Positions 46,894 through 57,192 are shown, counted from the first letter of the stretch. The stretch is DNA of 64,000 nt from Stenotrophomonas mori (GCF_023556335.1 NZ_JAIKTS010000006.1:83617-147616); one strand, 5' to 3'. Notes: generated by a model from the letters alone, not told the origin. Numbers and translations: made by a program.

Positions 46894-47646
46894 TCAGCCC
46901 TGGCGCGCGACCTGGAAGCCGGCGAACGACTGGCTGACCGGCATCAGTTCCAGGCGGTTGATGTTCAGGTGTGGGGGCAGCGTGGCCACCCAGAAGATCT
47001 GGTCGGCGATGTCGGCGGCGGTCATCGGGGCGGCCCCCTTGTACAGCTGGTCCGAGGCGGCTTGGTCGCCGTGGGTGCGCACCAGGGTGAACTCGGTCTC
47101 GGCCATGCCCGGCTCGATCGCGGTCACGCGCACGCCGGTGCCATGCAGGTCGGCGCGCAGGCCCAGCGAGAACTGGCTGACGAAGGCCTTGGTGCCGCCG
47201 TAGGCATTGCCACCCGGATACGGATAGCGGGCGGCGGTGGAGCTGATGTTGATGATCGCGCCGCGGCGCTCGATCAGCTGCGGGAGAAGGCGATGGGTGA
47301 GGGTGACCAGCGCGGTGACGTTGGTGTCGATCATCGTGCGCCAGTCGTCCAGACGGGCGTGCTGGGCCGCGGCGGTGCCCTGTGCCAGGCCGGCATTGTT
47401 GACCAGCAGGTCGATGCCGCGGAAGGCGGCCGGCACTGCCGCCAGCGCGGCATCCATCGCCGCGTCGTCGCGGATGTCGAAGGCCGCGGCGTGCACGTTG
47501 TCCGCCCCGAACGCGTCCACCAGCGGCTGCAGGCGCGCCGCACGGCGGCCGGTGGCGATCACCTTCCAGCCGGCACCGGCGAAGCGGTGGACCGAGGCGG
47601 CGCCGAAGCCGGACGTGGCGCCGGTGATCAGGACGGTCTTGGACAT
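46894..47646 (-). CDS. ydfG: NADP-dependent 3-hydroxy acid / malonic semialdehyde dehydrogenase (YdfG-like SDR)
   Basis: 250 residues, classical SDR. Cofactor motif VLITGATSGFGAASVHRF with a following GRR that favours NADP, NNAG in LLVNNAGLAQG, and an intact catalytic set INISSTAARYPYPGGNAYGGTKAF (serine, Y-x3-K). YdfG oxidises serine and related 3-hydroxy acids or reduces malonic semialdehyde; the resemblance is good over the whole length, including the ending INRLELMPVSQSFAGFQV. It is a single gene. Confidence 0.88.
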   Translation of the reverse strand: MSKTVLITGATSGFGAASVHRFAGAGWKVIATGRRAARLQPLVDAFGADNVHAAAFDIRDDAAMDAALAAVPAAFRGIDLLVNNAGLAQGTAAAQHARLDDWRTMIDTNVTALVTLTHRLLPQLIERRGAIINISSTAARYPYPGGNAYGGTKAFVSQFSLGLRADLHGTGVRVTAIEPGMAETEFTLVRTHGDQAASDQLYKGAAPMTAADIADQIFWVATLPPHLNINRLELMPVSQSFAGFQVARQG

Positions 47647-47793
47647 GACGGGTTTCCAGGGAAAGGGGCTATCGATTTTCGCACCTTCGCAGGCTACCGG
47701 CGCCGGTGGATGCAGGACATGACCGGACATGGCGCATTCCGCTAAGACCCCAGCAGGGCAAGCCCGGCACCTGGGCAGGCAAGCGGAGAAACA

Positions 47794-48008
47794 GCCCCCT
47801 TGAGTCAAGGGGGCGCGCCGACAGGCGCGGGGATGTGGATGTAAAGGGCGTGGGGCCCAATGTCTGCGCAGCAGACGTTGGGGCAACACCGCCACGGCGG
47901 TGGTGCCGAGGCGCGCCGACAGGCACGGGGGTGTGGGGACAACAACGAGTACGGGGCCCAACGTGTGTCTTACAAACGTTGGGGTGAAGCCGCCATGGGC
48001 GGCTTCAC
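47794..48008. repeat. cluster of hairpins in two tandem related units
   Basis: After a stem at 47794-47814 (GCCCCCTT/AAGGGGGC), two diverged units each begin GGCGCGCCGACAGG (47812 and 47910). Each carries two hairpins: unit 1 at 47856-47882 (CCCAATGTCTGC arm) and 47887-47902; unit 2 at 47958-47983 (CCCAACGT/ACGTTGGG) and 47984-48008 (GTGAAGCCGCC/GGCGGCTTCAC). Stem sequences differ between units while pairing is kept. The last hairpin overlaps the end of the SPOR gene and may act as its terminator. Confidence 0.65.
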
Positions 48009-48832
48009 TGCGCCTTGATCGCCATCGCCTGCAGCCCGCTGCCGTCGAGCTTGGCCTTGGCTTCGGCGAGCTCGCCGGCGGTGCCGTAAGGCCCCATGCG
48101 CACGCGGTAGACGGTGTTGCCGTTGATCTGCGCGGACTCGACGCGCGCGGTCAGGCCCATCATCGCCAGCTTGGCCTTGGTCGCTTCGGCATCGCCGGAC
48201 GCGCCGAACGCCCCGGCCTGGAGGATGTAGCGGACGTTGTCGGCCGCCGCTGCGGGGGCCGTCGCGGCGGGCGCGGGCGGTGTCGCCGGTGCCGGAGTGG
48301 CCGCGGGCGTGGCCGCCGCGGTGCGCGGCGCTTCGCCGGTGGCGGCCGGGCGCGGCGCCTCGCTGATCGGCGCCGGCAATGCGGCGGCGGTGGCCGGCGG
48401 CACCGGACGCCCTTCCAGGGCGGCCTGCGCGCGCTGCGCCTCACTGGCCGGGGCCGAGCGCGCGGCCTGGGCGCGGCGCTGCTCCTCGGCCTGGGCACTG
48501 GCGGCCAGCTCGGCATCGGACATCTGCACTTCCTTGCCGGGCAGCAGGGTGTAGAAGTCGTACTGGGTAGCCGCCGGAGCCTCGTCGCGTGCGGGCGGCC
48601 GCGGCAGTTCCGCACCGGCGTCGATGTCGGCGTCGGCTACCGGCGCCGGCTGCGCATCGGGATTGGGCTGCGGGCCCACCCGCAGGAAACCGTCGCCGTC
48701 CTTCTTGAACAGGTTCGGTGCGGCCAGGAACACCACGGCCGCGATCGCGGCCCCGGCGACCAGCCATACCCAGCCCGGGGTGCCATTGCCGCTGTTGCGC
48801 CGGGCCTGGTTCTTGCCGCGTCGTGCTGCCAT
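48005..48832 (-). CDS. SPOR-domain (FtsN/DedD-like) membrane protein
   Basis: 275 residues. A positively charged cytosolic tail, one membrane helix (WVWLVAGAAIAAVVFLAAP, residues 21-39), a long Ala/Pro-rich linker and a C-terminal SPOR domain from about 198 (NVRYILQAGAFGASGDAEATKAKLAMMGL) to the end. SPOR domains bind denuded glycan strands at the septum. The topology matches FtsN of xanthomonads, which typically follows argS as here: it starts 20 bp after the argS stop. Confidence 0.88.
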   Translation of the reverse strand: MAARRGKNQARRNSGNGTPGWVWLVAGAAIAAVVFLAAPNLFKKDGDGFLRVGPQPNPDAQPAPVADADIDAGAELPRPPARDEAPAATQYDFYTLLPGKEVQMSDAELAASAQAEEQRRAQAARSAPASEAQRAQAALEGRPVPPATAAALPAPISEAPRPAATGEAPRTAAATPAATPAPATPPAPAATAPAAAADNVRYILQAGAFGASGDAEATKAKLAMMGLTARVESAQINGNTVYRVRMGPYGTAGELAEAKAKLDGSGLQAMAIKAQ

Positions 48833-48851
48833 TGCTGCCGCTTCTCCTCGC

Positions 48852-50540
48852 TTACATCTTTTCCGGCGCGCTCACGCCCAGGATGCCCAGGCCGTTGGCG
48901 AGCGTCTGCCGGGCCGCACCGGCCAGCGCGAGCCGTGCGTTGCGCATGGCGGCGGCGTCCACCAGCACGGGCGTCCCGTGATACCACGTGTGGAAGGCGT
49001 GCGCCAATTCACGCAGGTACTGCGCCACCAGGTGGGGTTCCAGGGTCGCGCCGGCGGCTTCCACCACTTCCGGATAACGCGAGATCTCGTTCATCAGCTC
49101 CAGCGACGCGGCATCGTCCAGCAGTGCCAGCGCGGCCAGTCCCTGTGCCGGATCGTGCTCCAGCCCCTTCTCCTGGGCCTGGCGCAGCAGCGAGCAGACC
49201 CGGGCGTGCGCGTACTGCACATAGAAGACCGGGTTGTCGTTGCTCTGCTGGCGCGCCAGGTCGATGTCGAAGATCAGCTGGGAGTCGGGCTTGCGGGCGA
49301 TCAGGAACCAGCGCACGGCGTCGCTGCCGACCTCGTCGATCAGGTCGCGCAGGGTCAGGTAGCTGCCGGCGCGCTTGGACAGCTTCACTTCCTCGCCGCC
49401 GCGCATCACCGTCACCATCTGGTGCAGCACGTACTCGGGCCATCCCTGCGGGATGCCCACGCCTAGCGCCTGCAGCCCGGCGCGCACCCGCGCCAGTGAG
49501 CCGTGGTGGTCGGCGCCCAGCTCGGTGATCGCGCGCTCGTAGCCGCGCTGCCATTTGCTCAGGTGGTAGGCCACGTCCGGCAGGAAGTAGGTGAAGGTAC
49601 CGTCGGACTTGCGCATCACCCGGTCCTTGTCGTCACCGAAATCGGTCGAGCGCAGCCACAGCGCGCCCCCGTCCTCGTAGGTGTGCCCGGAGGCGACCAG
49701 CTCGGCCACGGTGTCGGCGACCTTGCCCTGGGTGTACAGCGAGCTTTCGAGGAAATAGATGTCGAAATCCACGCCGAACGCGGCCAGGTCGAGGTTCTGC
49801 TCGTTGCGCAGGTAGGCCACCGCGAAACGGCGGACCGCCTCGATGTCCTCGGCGTCCTTGGCCGCCACCACCCGGCTGCCCTCCAGCTCGACGGTCTGCC
49901 CGAGCAGGTAGGCCTTGGCGACGTCGGCGATGTAGTCGCCGTTGTAGGCATCGGCCGGCCACTCGGCGTCGCCCGGCTTGAAGCCGCGGGCCCGCGCCTG
50001 CACGGAACGCGCCAGGTTGTCGATCTGGACGCCGGCGTCGTTGTAGTAGAACTCGCGCTTGGCGTTCCAGCCGTTGGCCTCCAGCACCCGGGCGATGCAG
50101 TCGCCGATCGCGCCGGCGCGGCCGTGGCCGACGTGCAGCGGGCCGGTCGGGTTGGCCGAGACGTACTCGACACCGACGGTGCGGCCCTGGCCGCCCAGGT
50201 TGCGGCCGTAGTCGCCGCGCTCGCGCAGCACGCTGGCGACCTCGCGCTGGTAGGCCACCGGGGCCAGCTTGAAGTTGATGAAGCCGGGTCCGGCGATCTG
50301 GACGCTGGCCACGTCGCCGCTGGCCGGCAGTGCTTCGACCAGCGCCTGGGCGAGCGCGCGCGGATTGCCGCGCGCGGCTTTGGCCAGCAGCATCGCGGCG
50401 TTGGTGGCGAAGTCGCCGTGCTCGCGGGTCTTGGGCCGCTCGACCACGAAATCCGGCGGCAAGGTGTCGGCAGGCAGGGTGCCGTTGGCGCGCAAGGCTT
50501 CGATGCCTTGGCCGATCAGGGCGCGGAGTAGGGGTTTCAC
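48852..50540 (-). CDS. argS: arginyl-tRNA synthetase
   Basis: 562 residues, class I synthetase. The N-terminal Arg-S domain includes [18 protein letters not shown]. The HIGH-type motif is in [20 protein letters not shown] near residue 130 and the KMSKS-equivalent in [24 protein letters not shown]. The anticodon-binding DALR domain ends the chain with [16 protein letters not shown]. It charges tRNA-Arg, including the CCG isoacceptor at 26277. Minus-strand TAAAAT at 50577-50572 is a likely -10 for the argS-SPOR pair. Confidence 0.97.
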   Translation of the reverse strand: MKPLLRALIGQGIEALRANGTLPADTLPPDFVVERPKTREHGDFATNAAMLLAKAARGNPRALAQALVEALPASGDVASVQIAGPGFINFKLAPVAYQREVASVLRERGDYGRNLGGQGRTVGVEYVSANPTGPLHVGHGRAGAIGDCIARVLEANGWNAKREFYYNDAGVQIDNLARSVQARARGFKPGDAEWPADAYNGDYIADVAKAYLLGQTVELEGSRVVAAKDAEDIEAVRRFAVAYLRNEQNLDLAAFGVDFDIYFLESSLYTQGKVADTVAELVASGHTYEDGGALWLRSTDFGDDKDRVMRKSDGTFTYFLPDVAYHLSKWQRGYERAITELGADHHGSLARVRAGLQALGVGIPQGWPEYVLHQMVTVMRGGEEVKLSKRAGSYLTLRDLIDEVGSDAVRWFLIARKPDSQLIFDIDLARQQSNDNPVFYVQYAHARVCSLLRQAQEKGLEHDPAQGLAALALLDDAASLELMNEISRYPEVVEAAGATLEPHLVAQYLRELAHAFHTWYHGTPVLVDAAAMRNARLALAGAARQTLANGLGILGVSAPEKM

Positions 50541-50663
50541 GTGACGGTCTGCTTGGAGCGCGGAACGGCGTATTTTACCCGACCGGCGGGCCGGTCGCTC
50601 CCGCGGATTCAGGAAGGGGCGCCGCGGCCCGGGGGGCGCGGCGCGGGCAGGACACCGGGGCGC

Positions 50664-51341
50664 TCAGAGCCAGCCGCGCGCCGCCAGCGATACCGGGACG
50701 CCGTCGCCGATGACGAAATGGTCCAGCAAGCGTATTTCCACCAGTGCCAGGGCATCGCGCAGGCGGGAGGTGACGGCGCGGTCGGCGGTGGACGGCTCGG
50801 CGCTGCCCGAGGGGTGGTTGTGGCCGAGGATCACGGCCGCGGCATTGTGCGCCAGCGCCCTGCGCACCACCTCCCGGGGGTGGACGTCGACGGCGTCGAT
50901 GCTGCCGCGGAACAGCTCCTCGAATGCCAGGGCGCGGTGGCGGGTGTCCAGGAACAGCACCGCGAAGACCTCGTGGGGCTCCGGGCGCAGGCGCTGGACG
51001 AAATAGCGCCCGGCCGATTCGGGGTCGGTCAGCGGCGTGCCGCGCTTCAGCTGCGAGGCCAGGTGCCGCTGGCCCAGCTCCAGCGCGGCGGCCAGCATGC
51101 AGGCCCGGGCCGGCCCGAGCCCCGGTTGCCGCGCCAGCGCGCACGGGCTGTGGTCCAGCAGCCGGCGCAGTGACGCCCCGTGCGCCTTCAGCAGGTCGCG
51201 GGCGGTGCGGACCGCATCGCTGCCGCGCAGGCCGGACCCCAGGAAAATGGCCAGCAGCTCGGCGTCGGACAGGGCGCGGGCGCCGTGTGCCAGCAGCTTT
51301 TCCCGGGGACGTTCGGTCTTGGGCCAGTGGCGGATGTGCAT
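50664..51341 (-). CDS. radC: RadC family JAB domain protein
   Basis: 225 residues from ATG 51341 ([17 protein letters not shown]). An N-terminal helix-hairpin-helix-like part ([18 protein letters not shown]) is followed by a JAMM metalloprotease-like domain with E in [20 protein letters not shown] and the metal motif [20 protein letters not shown]. The historical link to DNA repair is not supported for E. coli RadC; the true function is unknown. An in-frame ATG at 51365 is an alternative start. It is divergent from coaBC. Confidence 0.93.
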   Translation of the reverse strand: MHIRHWPKTERPREKLLAHGARALSDAELLAIFLGSGLRGSDAVRTARDLLKAHGASLRRLLDHSPCALARQPGLGPARACMLAAALELGQRHLASQLKRGTPLTDPESAGRYFVQRLRPEPHEVFAVLFLDTRHRALAFEELFRGSIDAVDVHPREVVRRALAHNAAAVILGHNHPSGSAEPSTADRAVTSRLRDALALVEIRLLDHFVIGDGVPVSLAARGWL

Positions 51342-51436
51342 GGCCCTACCATGGCGCTCCGGCATGCGCGAAGTAACCAGCTGCCGACACCCCTTCGGTT
51401 AAGCTAAACGTTCCTGAGCAGGTAGGATTTCCCCAC

Positions 51437-52690
51437 GTGACCGGCCTTCCCCAGAACGCCCAGCGGCCTTCGCGCCCGCTGGACGGACAGAAGCTGCTGC
51501 TGTGCGTCGGCGGCGGCATCGCCGCCTACAAATCGTTGGAACTGGTGCGCCGCCTCCGCGACGCCGGGGCCCATGTACAGGTGGCGATGACCGAGGGTGC
51601 GCAGCAGTTCGTCACCGCGCTGAGTTTCCAGGCCCTGTCCGGGCAGGCGGTACGCACCAGCCTCTGGGACAGCGCCGCGGAACAGGCGATGGGCCATATC
51701 GAGCTGGCGCGCTGGGCCGACCGCATCGTCATCGCGCCGGCCACCGCCGACCTGCTGGCGCGGCTGGCCCAGGGCCAGGCCGACGACCTGGTCAGCACGC
51801 TGTGCCTGGCCACGACCGCGCCGCTGACCGTCTGTCCGGCGATGAACCACCGCATGTGGCTGCACCCGGCTACCCAGGCCAACATCGCCCTGCTGCGCGC
51901 GCGCGGTGCGCAGGTGGTCGGGCCGGAGGACGGGCCGCTGGCCGAGGGCGAATCCGGCCCCGGGCGCCTCAGTGAACCGGAGGCCATCGTCGCGGCGCTG
52001 GCCAGCGTCGCGGCGCCGCCGGCCGCGGCCGTGCCGGACCGCCTGCAGGGCCTGCGGCTGCTGATCAGCGCCGGCCCGACGTACGAGGACCTGGATCCGG
52101 TGCGCTACGTCGGCAACCGCTCCAGCGGCAAGATGGGCTACTCGCTGGCCGCCGCCGCGGCGCGGCGCGGCGCGCAGGTGGTGCTGGTCAGCGGGCCGGT
52201 ACAGCTGCCCACGCCGGCCGGCGTGCAGCGCATCGACGTGCGTTCGGCGGCGCAGATGCGCGAGGCGGTGCTGTCCGCGTTGCCCGCCGACATCTACATC
52301 GGCGCCGCGGCGGTGGCCGACTACACGCCGCGCGAAGTGCTGGCGCAGAAGCTGAAGAAGACCGCCGGCAGCCAGACCCTGACCCTGGAGCTGGTGCGCA
52401 CGCCGGACATCCTGGCGGAAGTGGCGGCGCAGGAGCAGGCGCTGAAGCTGGTGGTCGGGTTCGCCGCCGAGACCCACGACGTGGAGAAGTACGCCCGCGG
52501 CAAGCTGGCCGACAAGCACCTGGACCTGATCATCGCCAACCAGGTCGGCATCGCCGATGGCGGGTTCGAGAGCGACCGCAATGCCGCCACCGCCTACTGG
52601 AGCGACGGGCTGCGCGAATTCCCGGGAACCGCCAAGAGCCGGCTGGCCGAACAGCTGCTGGACCTGATCGTCGAGAGGTTGGACGCATGA
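51437..52690 (+). CDS. coaBC: bifunctional phosphopantothenoylcysteine decarboxylase/synthetase CoaBC
   Basis: 417 residues. The N-terminal flavin-dependent CoaC part has [27 protein letters not shown], the histidine in [12 protein letters not shown] and the substrate clamp CPAMNHRMW. The C-terminal CoaB part starts [31 protein letters not shown] with the conserved KLKK in [12 protein letters not shown]. Two consecutive steps of coenzyme A synthesis. The start is GTG 51437; dut overlaps its stop by four bases. Confidence 0.96.
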   Translation: MTGLPQNAQRPSRPLDGQKLLLCVGGGIAAYKSLELVRRLRDAGAHVQVAMTEGAQQFVTALSFQALSGQAVRTSLWDSAAEQAMGHIELARWADRIVIAPATADLLARLAQGQADDLVSTLCLATTAPLTVCPAMNHRMWLHPATQANIALLRARGAQVVGPEDGPLAEGESGPGRLSEPEAIVAALASVAAPPAAAVPDRLQGLRLLISAGPTYEDLDPVRYVGNRSSGKMGYSLAAAAARRGAQVVLVSGPVQLPTPAGVQRIDVRSAAQMREAVLSALPADIYIGAAAVADYTPREVLAQKLKKTAGSQTLTLELVRTPDILAEVAAQEQALKLVVGFAAETHDVEKYARGKLADKHLDLIIANQVGIADGGFESDRNAATAYWSDGLREFPGTAKSRLAEQLLDLIVERLDA

Positions 52691-53160
52691 GCCGCACCCA
52701 CGCACTGCAGCCGCTGCAGGTGAAACTGCTGGACCCGCGGTTCGGCGACGAGTGGCCGCTGCCGGCCTACGCGACCGAAGCCAGCGCCGGCATGGACCTG
52801 CGCGCGGCCACCGAGACCGCGATGACGCTGGCCCCGGGCGATGCGGCGCTGCTGCCCAGCGGCATCGCCATCCACATCGCCGATCCCGGCCTGTGCGCGG
52901 TGGTCCTGCCGCGCTCGGGGCTGGGCCACCGGCATGGCATCGTGCTGGGCAACGGCACGGGCCTGATCGATGCCGACTACCAGGGACCGCTGCTGATCAG
53001 TGTCTGGAACCGTGGCCGCGAGCCGTTCACGATCGAGCCGGGCGACCGCATCGCGCAGCTGGTGGTGATGCCGATCGTGCGGGTGGCCTTGCAGGTGGTG
53101 GATACTTTCGCCGACAGTGCCCGCGGAACGGGTGGATTCGGCCATACCGGAGTGCGCTGA
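52687..53160 (+). CDS. dut: dUTP diphosphatase Dut
   Basis: 157 residues, trimeric dUTPase. All five motifs are visible: [47 protein letters not shown] and [11 protein letters not shown]. It hydrolyses dUTP to dUMP, limiting uracil incorporation and supplying thymidylate synthesis. It is coupled to coaBC by ATGA overlap, a common arrangement in gammaproteobacteria, with the phosphohexomutase 14 bp downstream. Confidence 0.97.
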   Translation: MSRTHALQPLQVKLLDPRFGDEWPLPAYATEASAGMDLRAATETAMTLAPGDAALLPSGIAIHIADPGLCAVVLPRSGLGHRHGIVLGNGTGLIDADYQGPLLISVWNRGREPFTIEPGDRIAQLVVMPIVRVALQVVDTFADSARGTGGFGHTGVR

Positions 53161-53174
53161 CAGGGGAACGCACG

Positions 53175-55526
53175 ATGAGTCAAGGGAACGAAAGGCAGCG
53201 TCCGCGCATCGCGCTGGGCCGCTCGGCGCCGTTGCTGGCGATCCTGCTGTTGCTGCTGGCCGGCTGGTTCGGCTGGAGCGCCTTCGAACAGTGGCGCCAG
53301 GCGGGCATCGGCACGCGCCTGGAGCAGGCACGGGACCAGACGGTGGCCGAGCTGGGCAAGGCCCTTGGCACGCAGACCGCGCAGTTCTCCCGGCAGTTGG
53401 CACTGGAGCCGGTCGCGGCGGCCCTGGCCCGCGGCGACGCCGCGGCCGCGATGGCGGCGCTGCGCGAGACCTGGCGCGGGGTGGACGAGGCCCAGGTGTT
53501 CGATGGCGGCTTGTCCGAAGCCTATGCCGACCCCGGGACCTTCGGGTATTCGCGCCTGGCCCTGCTGGAGCTGGCGATGAGCGAGGGCGCGCCGGTGGCG
53601 CGCGTGGTGCGCGACGGCAACGGCCCGCGGCTGGGCCTGGCGGCGCCGGTGCAGCTGCAGGGCCGGCCGGCGATCGTCTATGTGCGCCAGCCCCTGACCC
53701 GGCTGAGCGCGGCGTTCGATGCCGCGGCGGTGCCGGACAGCGCTTTCCTGGGGGTGCGCCAGGGTGGCTTCACCGTCCTGCGCAAAGGCGCCCCGGCGCT
53801 CGGCAATGGCGCCGATGCGCTGGCACGGCCGGTGCCCGGTACCGGGCTGCGGGTGGTGGCCGAGCTGCCGGATCTCGACGAAGGCCCGTTGGGCCTGGGA
53901 GCCGCCGCCGCGGCGACGGTCGCCGGCGTGCTGCTGGTGATCGCGCTGCTGCTGGCGGGCGGCAAGCGCCTGCGCCTGCCGTCGCTGCGCAAGCGCGTCG
54001 ATGCGGCCGAGGACGACGACGGCGTGACCCTGAGCGAGGCGCTGGCGCGGGAATCCAGCGGCGGTGCCGCCGTGGCCGCCGAGGAGGAGGCCGGGGCCGC
54101 GGAACCCGCCGGTGTGCCGGCCGCGCCGGTCCAGGTGGCGGCGGGCATTTTCCGGGCCTACGACATCCGCGGCGTGGTCGGCCGTGAGCTGACGCCGGCA
54201 GTGGCGGCGCTGATCGGCCAGGCCATCGGCAACCAGATGCAGGCCCAGGGGCTGCGCGACGTGGTGGTCGGCCGTGATGGCCGCCTGTCCGGTCCGGAGC
54301 TGGCCGCCGGGTTGATCGACGGCCTGCGCAGCGCGGGCTGCGAGGTCATCGATATCGGCATGGCGCCGACGCCGGTCGTCTATTTCGCCGCCTACCACCT
54401 GCGGGCCGGCAGCTGCGTGGCGGTCACCGGCAGCCACAACCCGCCGGACTACAACGGGTTCAAGATCGTCATCGGTGGCGAGACCCTGTCCGGCGAGGCG
54501 ATCACCGACCTGTACCGGCGCATCGCCGAGGGCCGGCTGCAGACGGCCGATGCGGTGGGCGGGCTGCAGCAGCGCGAGGTCGTCGCCGACTACGTGCAGC
54601 GCATCGCCGACGACGTGCAGCTGGACCGTCCGCTCAAGGTGGTGGCCGATGCCGGCAACGGCGTGGCCGGCGCGGTCGTGCCGCAGCTGCTGGAAGCCAT
54701 CGGCGCCGACGTGGTCCCGCTGTACTGCGACGTCGATGGCAGCTTCCCCAACCATCACCCCGATCCCAGCGAGCCGCACAACCTGACCGACCTGGTGCAG
54801 ATGGTCCAGCGTCTGGATGCCGACCTCGGCGTGGCCTTCGACGGCGACGGCGACCGGCTCGGCGTGGTGACGCGCGAGGGCAGGCTGGTGTTCGCCGACC
54901 GGCTGCTGATGCTGTTCGCCGCCGACGTGCTGATGCGCAACCCCGGTGCGCTGGTGATCTACGACGTGAAGTGCACCGGCAAGCTTTCCGACTACATCCT
55001 GCGCAATGGCGGCAGTCCGATGATGTGGAAGACCGGGCACTCGCTGATCAAGGGGCGGATGCGCGAGACCGATGCCGAGCTGGCCGGCGAGATGAGCGGG
55101 CACTTCTTCTTCAAGGAGCGCTGGTACGGCTTCGACGATGGCCTGTACGCGGCCGCGCGGCTTCTGGAGATCCTGGCGCAGCGCGACGAACCACCGGAAG
55201 CGGTGTTCGCCGAGCTGCCCGATGCGGTCTCCACGCCGGAGCTGAAGGTGCCGGTGGAAGAGGGCAGCCAGCATGCACAGGTGGCGCGGTTCGTCGCCGC
55301 CGCGCAGGCGGAGGCGTCACCGTTCGCCGGCGCGCGCCTGTCCACCATCGACGGCCTGCGTGCCGATTTCAGCGATGGCTGGGGCCTGGTGCGTGCATCC
55401 AACACCACGCCGGTGCTGGTGCTGCGCTTCGAAGGCGACAGCGAGGCGGCACTGGAGCGGATCCAGGACGTGTTCCGCACGCTGTTGCGGCAGCTGTTGC
55501 CGGACGGAACCGAACTCGGCTTCTGA
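53175..55526 (+). CDS. membrane-anchored phosphomannomutase/phosphoglucomutase (AlgC-type)
   Basis: 783 residues. An N-terminal extension of about 315 residues has two membrane helices (PLLAILLLLLAGWFGW near 20 and AATVAGVLLVIALLLAG near 255) bracketing a likely periplasmic domain. The alpha-D-phosphohexomutase follows from FRAYDIRGVVGRELTP: phosphoserine loop VAVTGSHNPPDYNG, metal loop AFDGDGDRLG, sugar loop GEMSGHFFFKE and phosphate loop RASNTTPVLVLRFE. It makes mannose-1-P and glucose-1-P for LPS or exopolysaccharide. The extension resembles the long form of AlgC in pseudomonads. It is the third gene of coaBC-dut. Confidence 0.92.
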   Translation: MSQGNERQRPRIALGRSAPLLAILLLLLAGWFGWSAFEQWRQAGIGTRLEQARDQTVAELGKALGTQTAQFSRQLALEPVAAALARGDAAAAMAALRETWRGVDEAQVFDGGLSEAYADPGTFGYSRLALLELAMSEGAPVARVVRDGNGPRLGLAAPVQLQGRPAIVYVRQPLTRLSAAFDAAAVPDSAFLGVRQGGFTVLRKGAPALGNGADALARPVPGTGLRVVAELPDLDEGPLGLGAAAAATVAGVLLVIALLLAGGKRLRLPSLRKRVDAAEDDDGVTLSEALARESSGGAAVAAEEEAGAAEPAGVPAAPVQVAAGIFRAYDIRGVVGRELTPAVAALIGQAIGNQMQAQGLRDVVVGRDGRLSGPELAAGLIDGLRSAGCEVIDIGMAPTPVVYFAAYHLRAGSCVAVTGSHNPPDYNGFKIVIGGETLSGEAITDLYRRIAEGRLQTADAVGGLQQREVVADYVQRIADDVQLDRPLKVVADAGNGVAGAVVPQLLEAIGADVVPLYCDVDGSFPNHHPDPSEPHNLTDLVQMVQRLDADLGVAFDGDGDRLGVVTREGRLVFADRLLMLFAADVLMRNPGALVIYDVKCTGKLSDYILRNGGSPMMWKTGHSLIKGRMRETDAELAGEMSGHFFFKERWYGFDDGLYAAARLLEILAQRDEPPEAVFAELPDAVSTPELKVPVEEGSQHAQVARFVAAAQAEASPFAGARLSTIDGLRADFSDGWGLVRASNTTPVLVLRFEGDSEAALERIQDVFRTLLRQLLPDGTELGF

Positions 55527-55545
55527 GGGCCCGGTGGCGTTCCAT

Positions 55546-55578
55546 GAAGGCCGTCCGTGCGCTGCACGGGCGGCCTTC
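55546..55578. terminator. terminator hairpin
   Basis: A 15-bp stem (GAAGGCCGTCCGTGC with one G-T pair) around loop GCT, 20 bp past the phosphohexomutase stop, between convergent genes. Confidence 0.6.
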
Positions 55579-55706
55579 GCGTTCCCGGGGGAGCCGTTCC
55601 GGGAGGCGGTGCCCGGGGTGGCTGCGTTCCCTTCTGCCCTGGCTGCGGGCGGAAGGGGGGCGGCCCGGAGGCCGCCCGGGATCGTGTCAGGGCCGGCGCC
55701 GGCCGG

Positions 55707-56405
55707 TCACCGTGGTGCCGGTGCGGTGTTCGCTGCCGGGGCCGCACCGGCCGGTGCGGCGATTCCCTTGAGCTCGCGGTAGCGGGCCAGGGTCTGCGCG
55801 ATTTCCACGTCCAGGGCCCTGCGCTGCTGTTCGAAGGCGGCCTGCAGGCGCAGCTGGGCGAGCAGCTCGTGGTGGCGCTGGCGGATGTCGGCGGCCTGCT
55901 GGTCGCTCACCTTCTGCCCGGCCAGTTCGCGGTCGCCGGCGGTGGCCAGCTGGGTGGCCAGGGCCTCGCGCAGGCTGGCGACGTTGTAGATCGCGGTCTG
56001 GATGTTGTTGTCGACGATCGCGGTGCGTTCGTGGAACACGCGCTTGAGCGCATCCTCGCTGCCATAGGTGGCCAGCATCGCCTGCTCGGTCCGCCGGTGG
56101 GTTTCCTCGGCGGCCGCGTCCACCTGCGCCTGGGCGGCGGCCAGCGCCGCGTCGGCGCGCTCTTCGGCGGTCAGCGCACGCTGGACCTCGCTGCCGCGCA
56201 GGCCGCTGCGGGCGTTGAACTCCTGGCGCGCACTGTTGACCGCGTCGGCGGGCAGGGTGTCCGAACAGATGCGCTCGCCGCCCTGGTCCCAGCAGTAGAG
56301 CTTCTTGCCGGCGTCGGCCGGCCGGGTCTGCGCCGTCGCCGGCAGCGCCATGGTGGCCAGCGCCAGCAGCGCGGCCGTCCGGACGAAGGATGGAATCGGC
56401 GTCAT
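55707..56405 (-). CDS. exported coiled-coil protein with DUF4124-like N terminus
   Basis: 232 residues. The signal peptide (to about residue 25, ATAQ) is followed by KKLYCWDQGGERICSDTLPADAVNSARQEFN, which resembles the short DUF4124 domain with two cysteines that could pair. The rest is long charged helices from about 75 to 210, likely coiled coil, with an Ala/Pro-rich tail. It is periplasmic and of unknown function. It lies 15 bp downstream of pyrE in the same direction, so the two are probably cotranscribed. Confidence 0.8.
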   Translation of the reverse strand: MTPIPSFVRTAALLALATMALPATAQTRPADAGKKLYCWDQGGERICSDTLPADAVNSARQEFNARSGLRGSEVQRALTAEERADAALAAAQAQVDAAAEETHRRTEQAMLATYGSEDALKRVFHERTAIVDNNIQTAIYNVASLREALATQLATAGDRELAGQKVSDQQAADIRQRHHELLAQLRLQAAFEQQRRALDVEIAQTLARYRELKGIAAPAGAAPAANTAPAPR

Positions 56406-56420
56406 GGCAGCCCCCTGCGC

Positions 56421-57080
56421 TCAGCCCGTTGGATTGCTTCCGTACTCGGCCCGATAGGCCAGCAGCGGTTCCCGATAGCCGACAAGTTCCGGGTTCCCGG
56501 AGGCGAATGCAAGCAGGTCGGCCAGGTTGGCCACGGCCACCACCGGGATGCCGGCCTCGGCGGCCACCGCCTGCGCGGCGGAGCGGCGGTCGTCCCCGGA
56601 GGCGATCTCCTGGCGGTCCAGTGCGACCACGATGCCGGCGGGGATGCCGTTGGCGGCGCGGATGATGGCCAGCGCCTCGCGGATGGCGGTGCCGGCGGTG
56701 ATCACGTCGTCGACGATGAGGATGCGCCTGCCGGCCATGTCGGCACCGATCAGGGTGCCGCCCTCGCCGTGGTCCTTGGCCTCCTTGCGGTTGAAGGTCA
56801 GCGGCAGGTCGCGGCCACGGTGCGAATACTCGCAGGCCAGCGCGGTCGCCAGCGGGATGCCCTTGTAGGCGGGCCCGAACAGCTGGTCGAACGCCACCCC
56901 GGACGCGTCGATCGCGTCGGCGTAGCAGTTGCCCAGCTGGGCCATCGCCAGGCCGGTGTCGAAACGGCCGGCGTTGAAGAAATAGGGGCTTACCCGCCCG
57001 GACTTGAGCGTGAACTGGCCAAAGCGCAGGGCGTCGGCATTCAACGCCAGCTGCAGGAAGCGGGAACGATGGTCACTCAT
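56421..57080 (-). CDS. pyrE: orotate phosphoribosyltransferase PyrE
   Basis: 219 residues. It joins orotate to PRPP to give OMP. Seen: FGQFTLKSGRVSPYFFNAGRF near residue 18, FGPAYKGIPLA, FNRKEAKDHGEGGTLIGA and the PRPP loop ILIVDDVITAGTAIREA near 130. ATG 57080 gives the expected MSDHRSRFLQLAL start. It is divergent from the exonuclease gene; the pyrE/exonuclease III (or crc) pairing is familiar from pseudomonads. Confidence 0.96.
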   Translation of the reverse strand: MSDHRSRFLQLALNADALRFGQFTLKSGRVSPYFFNAGRFDTGLAMAQLGNCYADAIDASGVAFDQLFGPAYKGIPLATALACEYSHRGRDLPLTFNRKEAKDHGEGGTLIGADMAGRRILIVDDVITAGTAIREALAIIRAANGIPAGIVVALDRQEIASGDDRRSAAQAVAAEAGIPVVAVANLADLLAFASGNPELVGYREPLLAYRAEYGSNPTG

Positions 57081-57192
57081 GCAATACGGTTTCTTGTCGT
57101 CTATAGAGCCGCCTAGGGTAAAGCATGGCTTCGGGGAATGCTGGCACGGGCGGTATGCTGTGCCGGTCCTGGTCCTGTCAGCGGTTTTTCCC

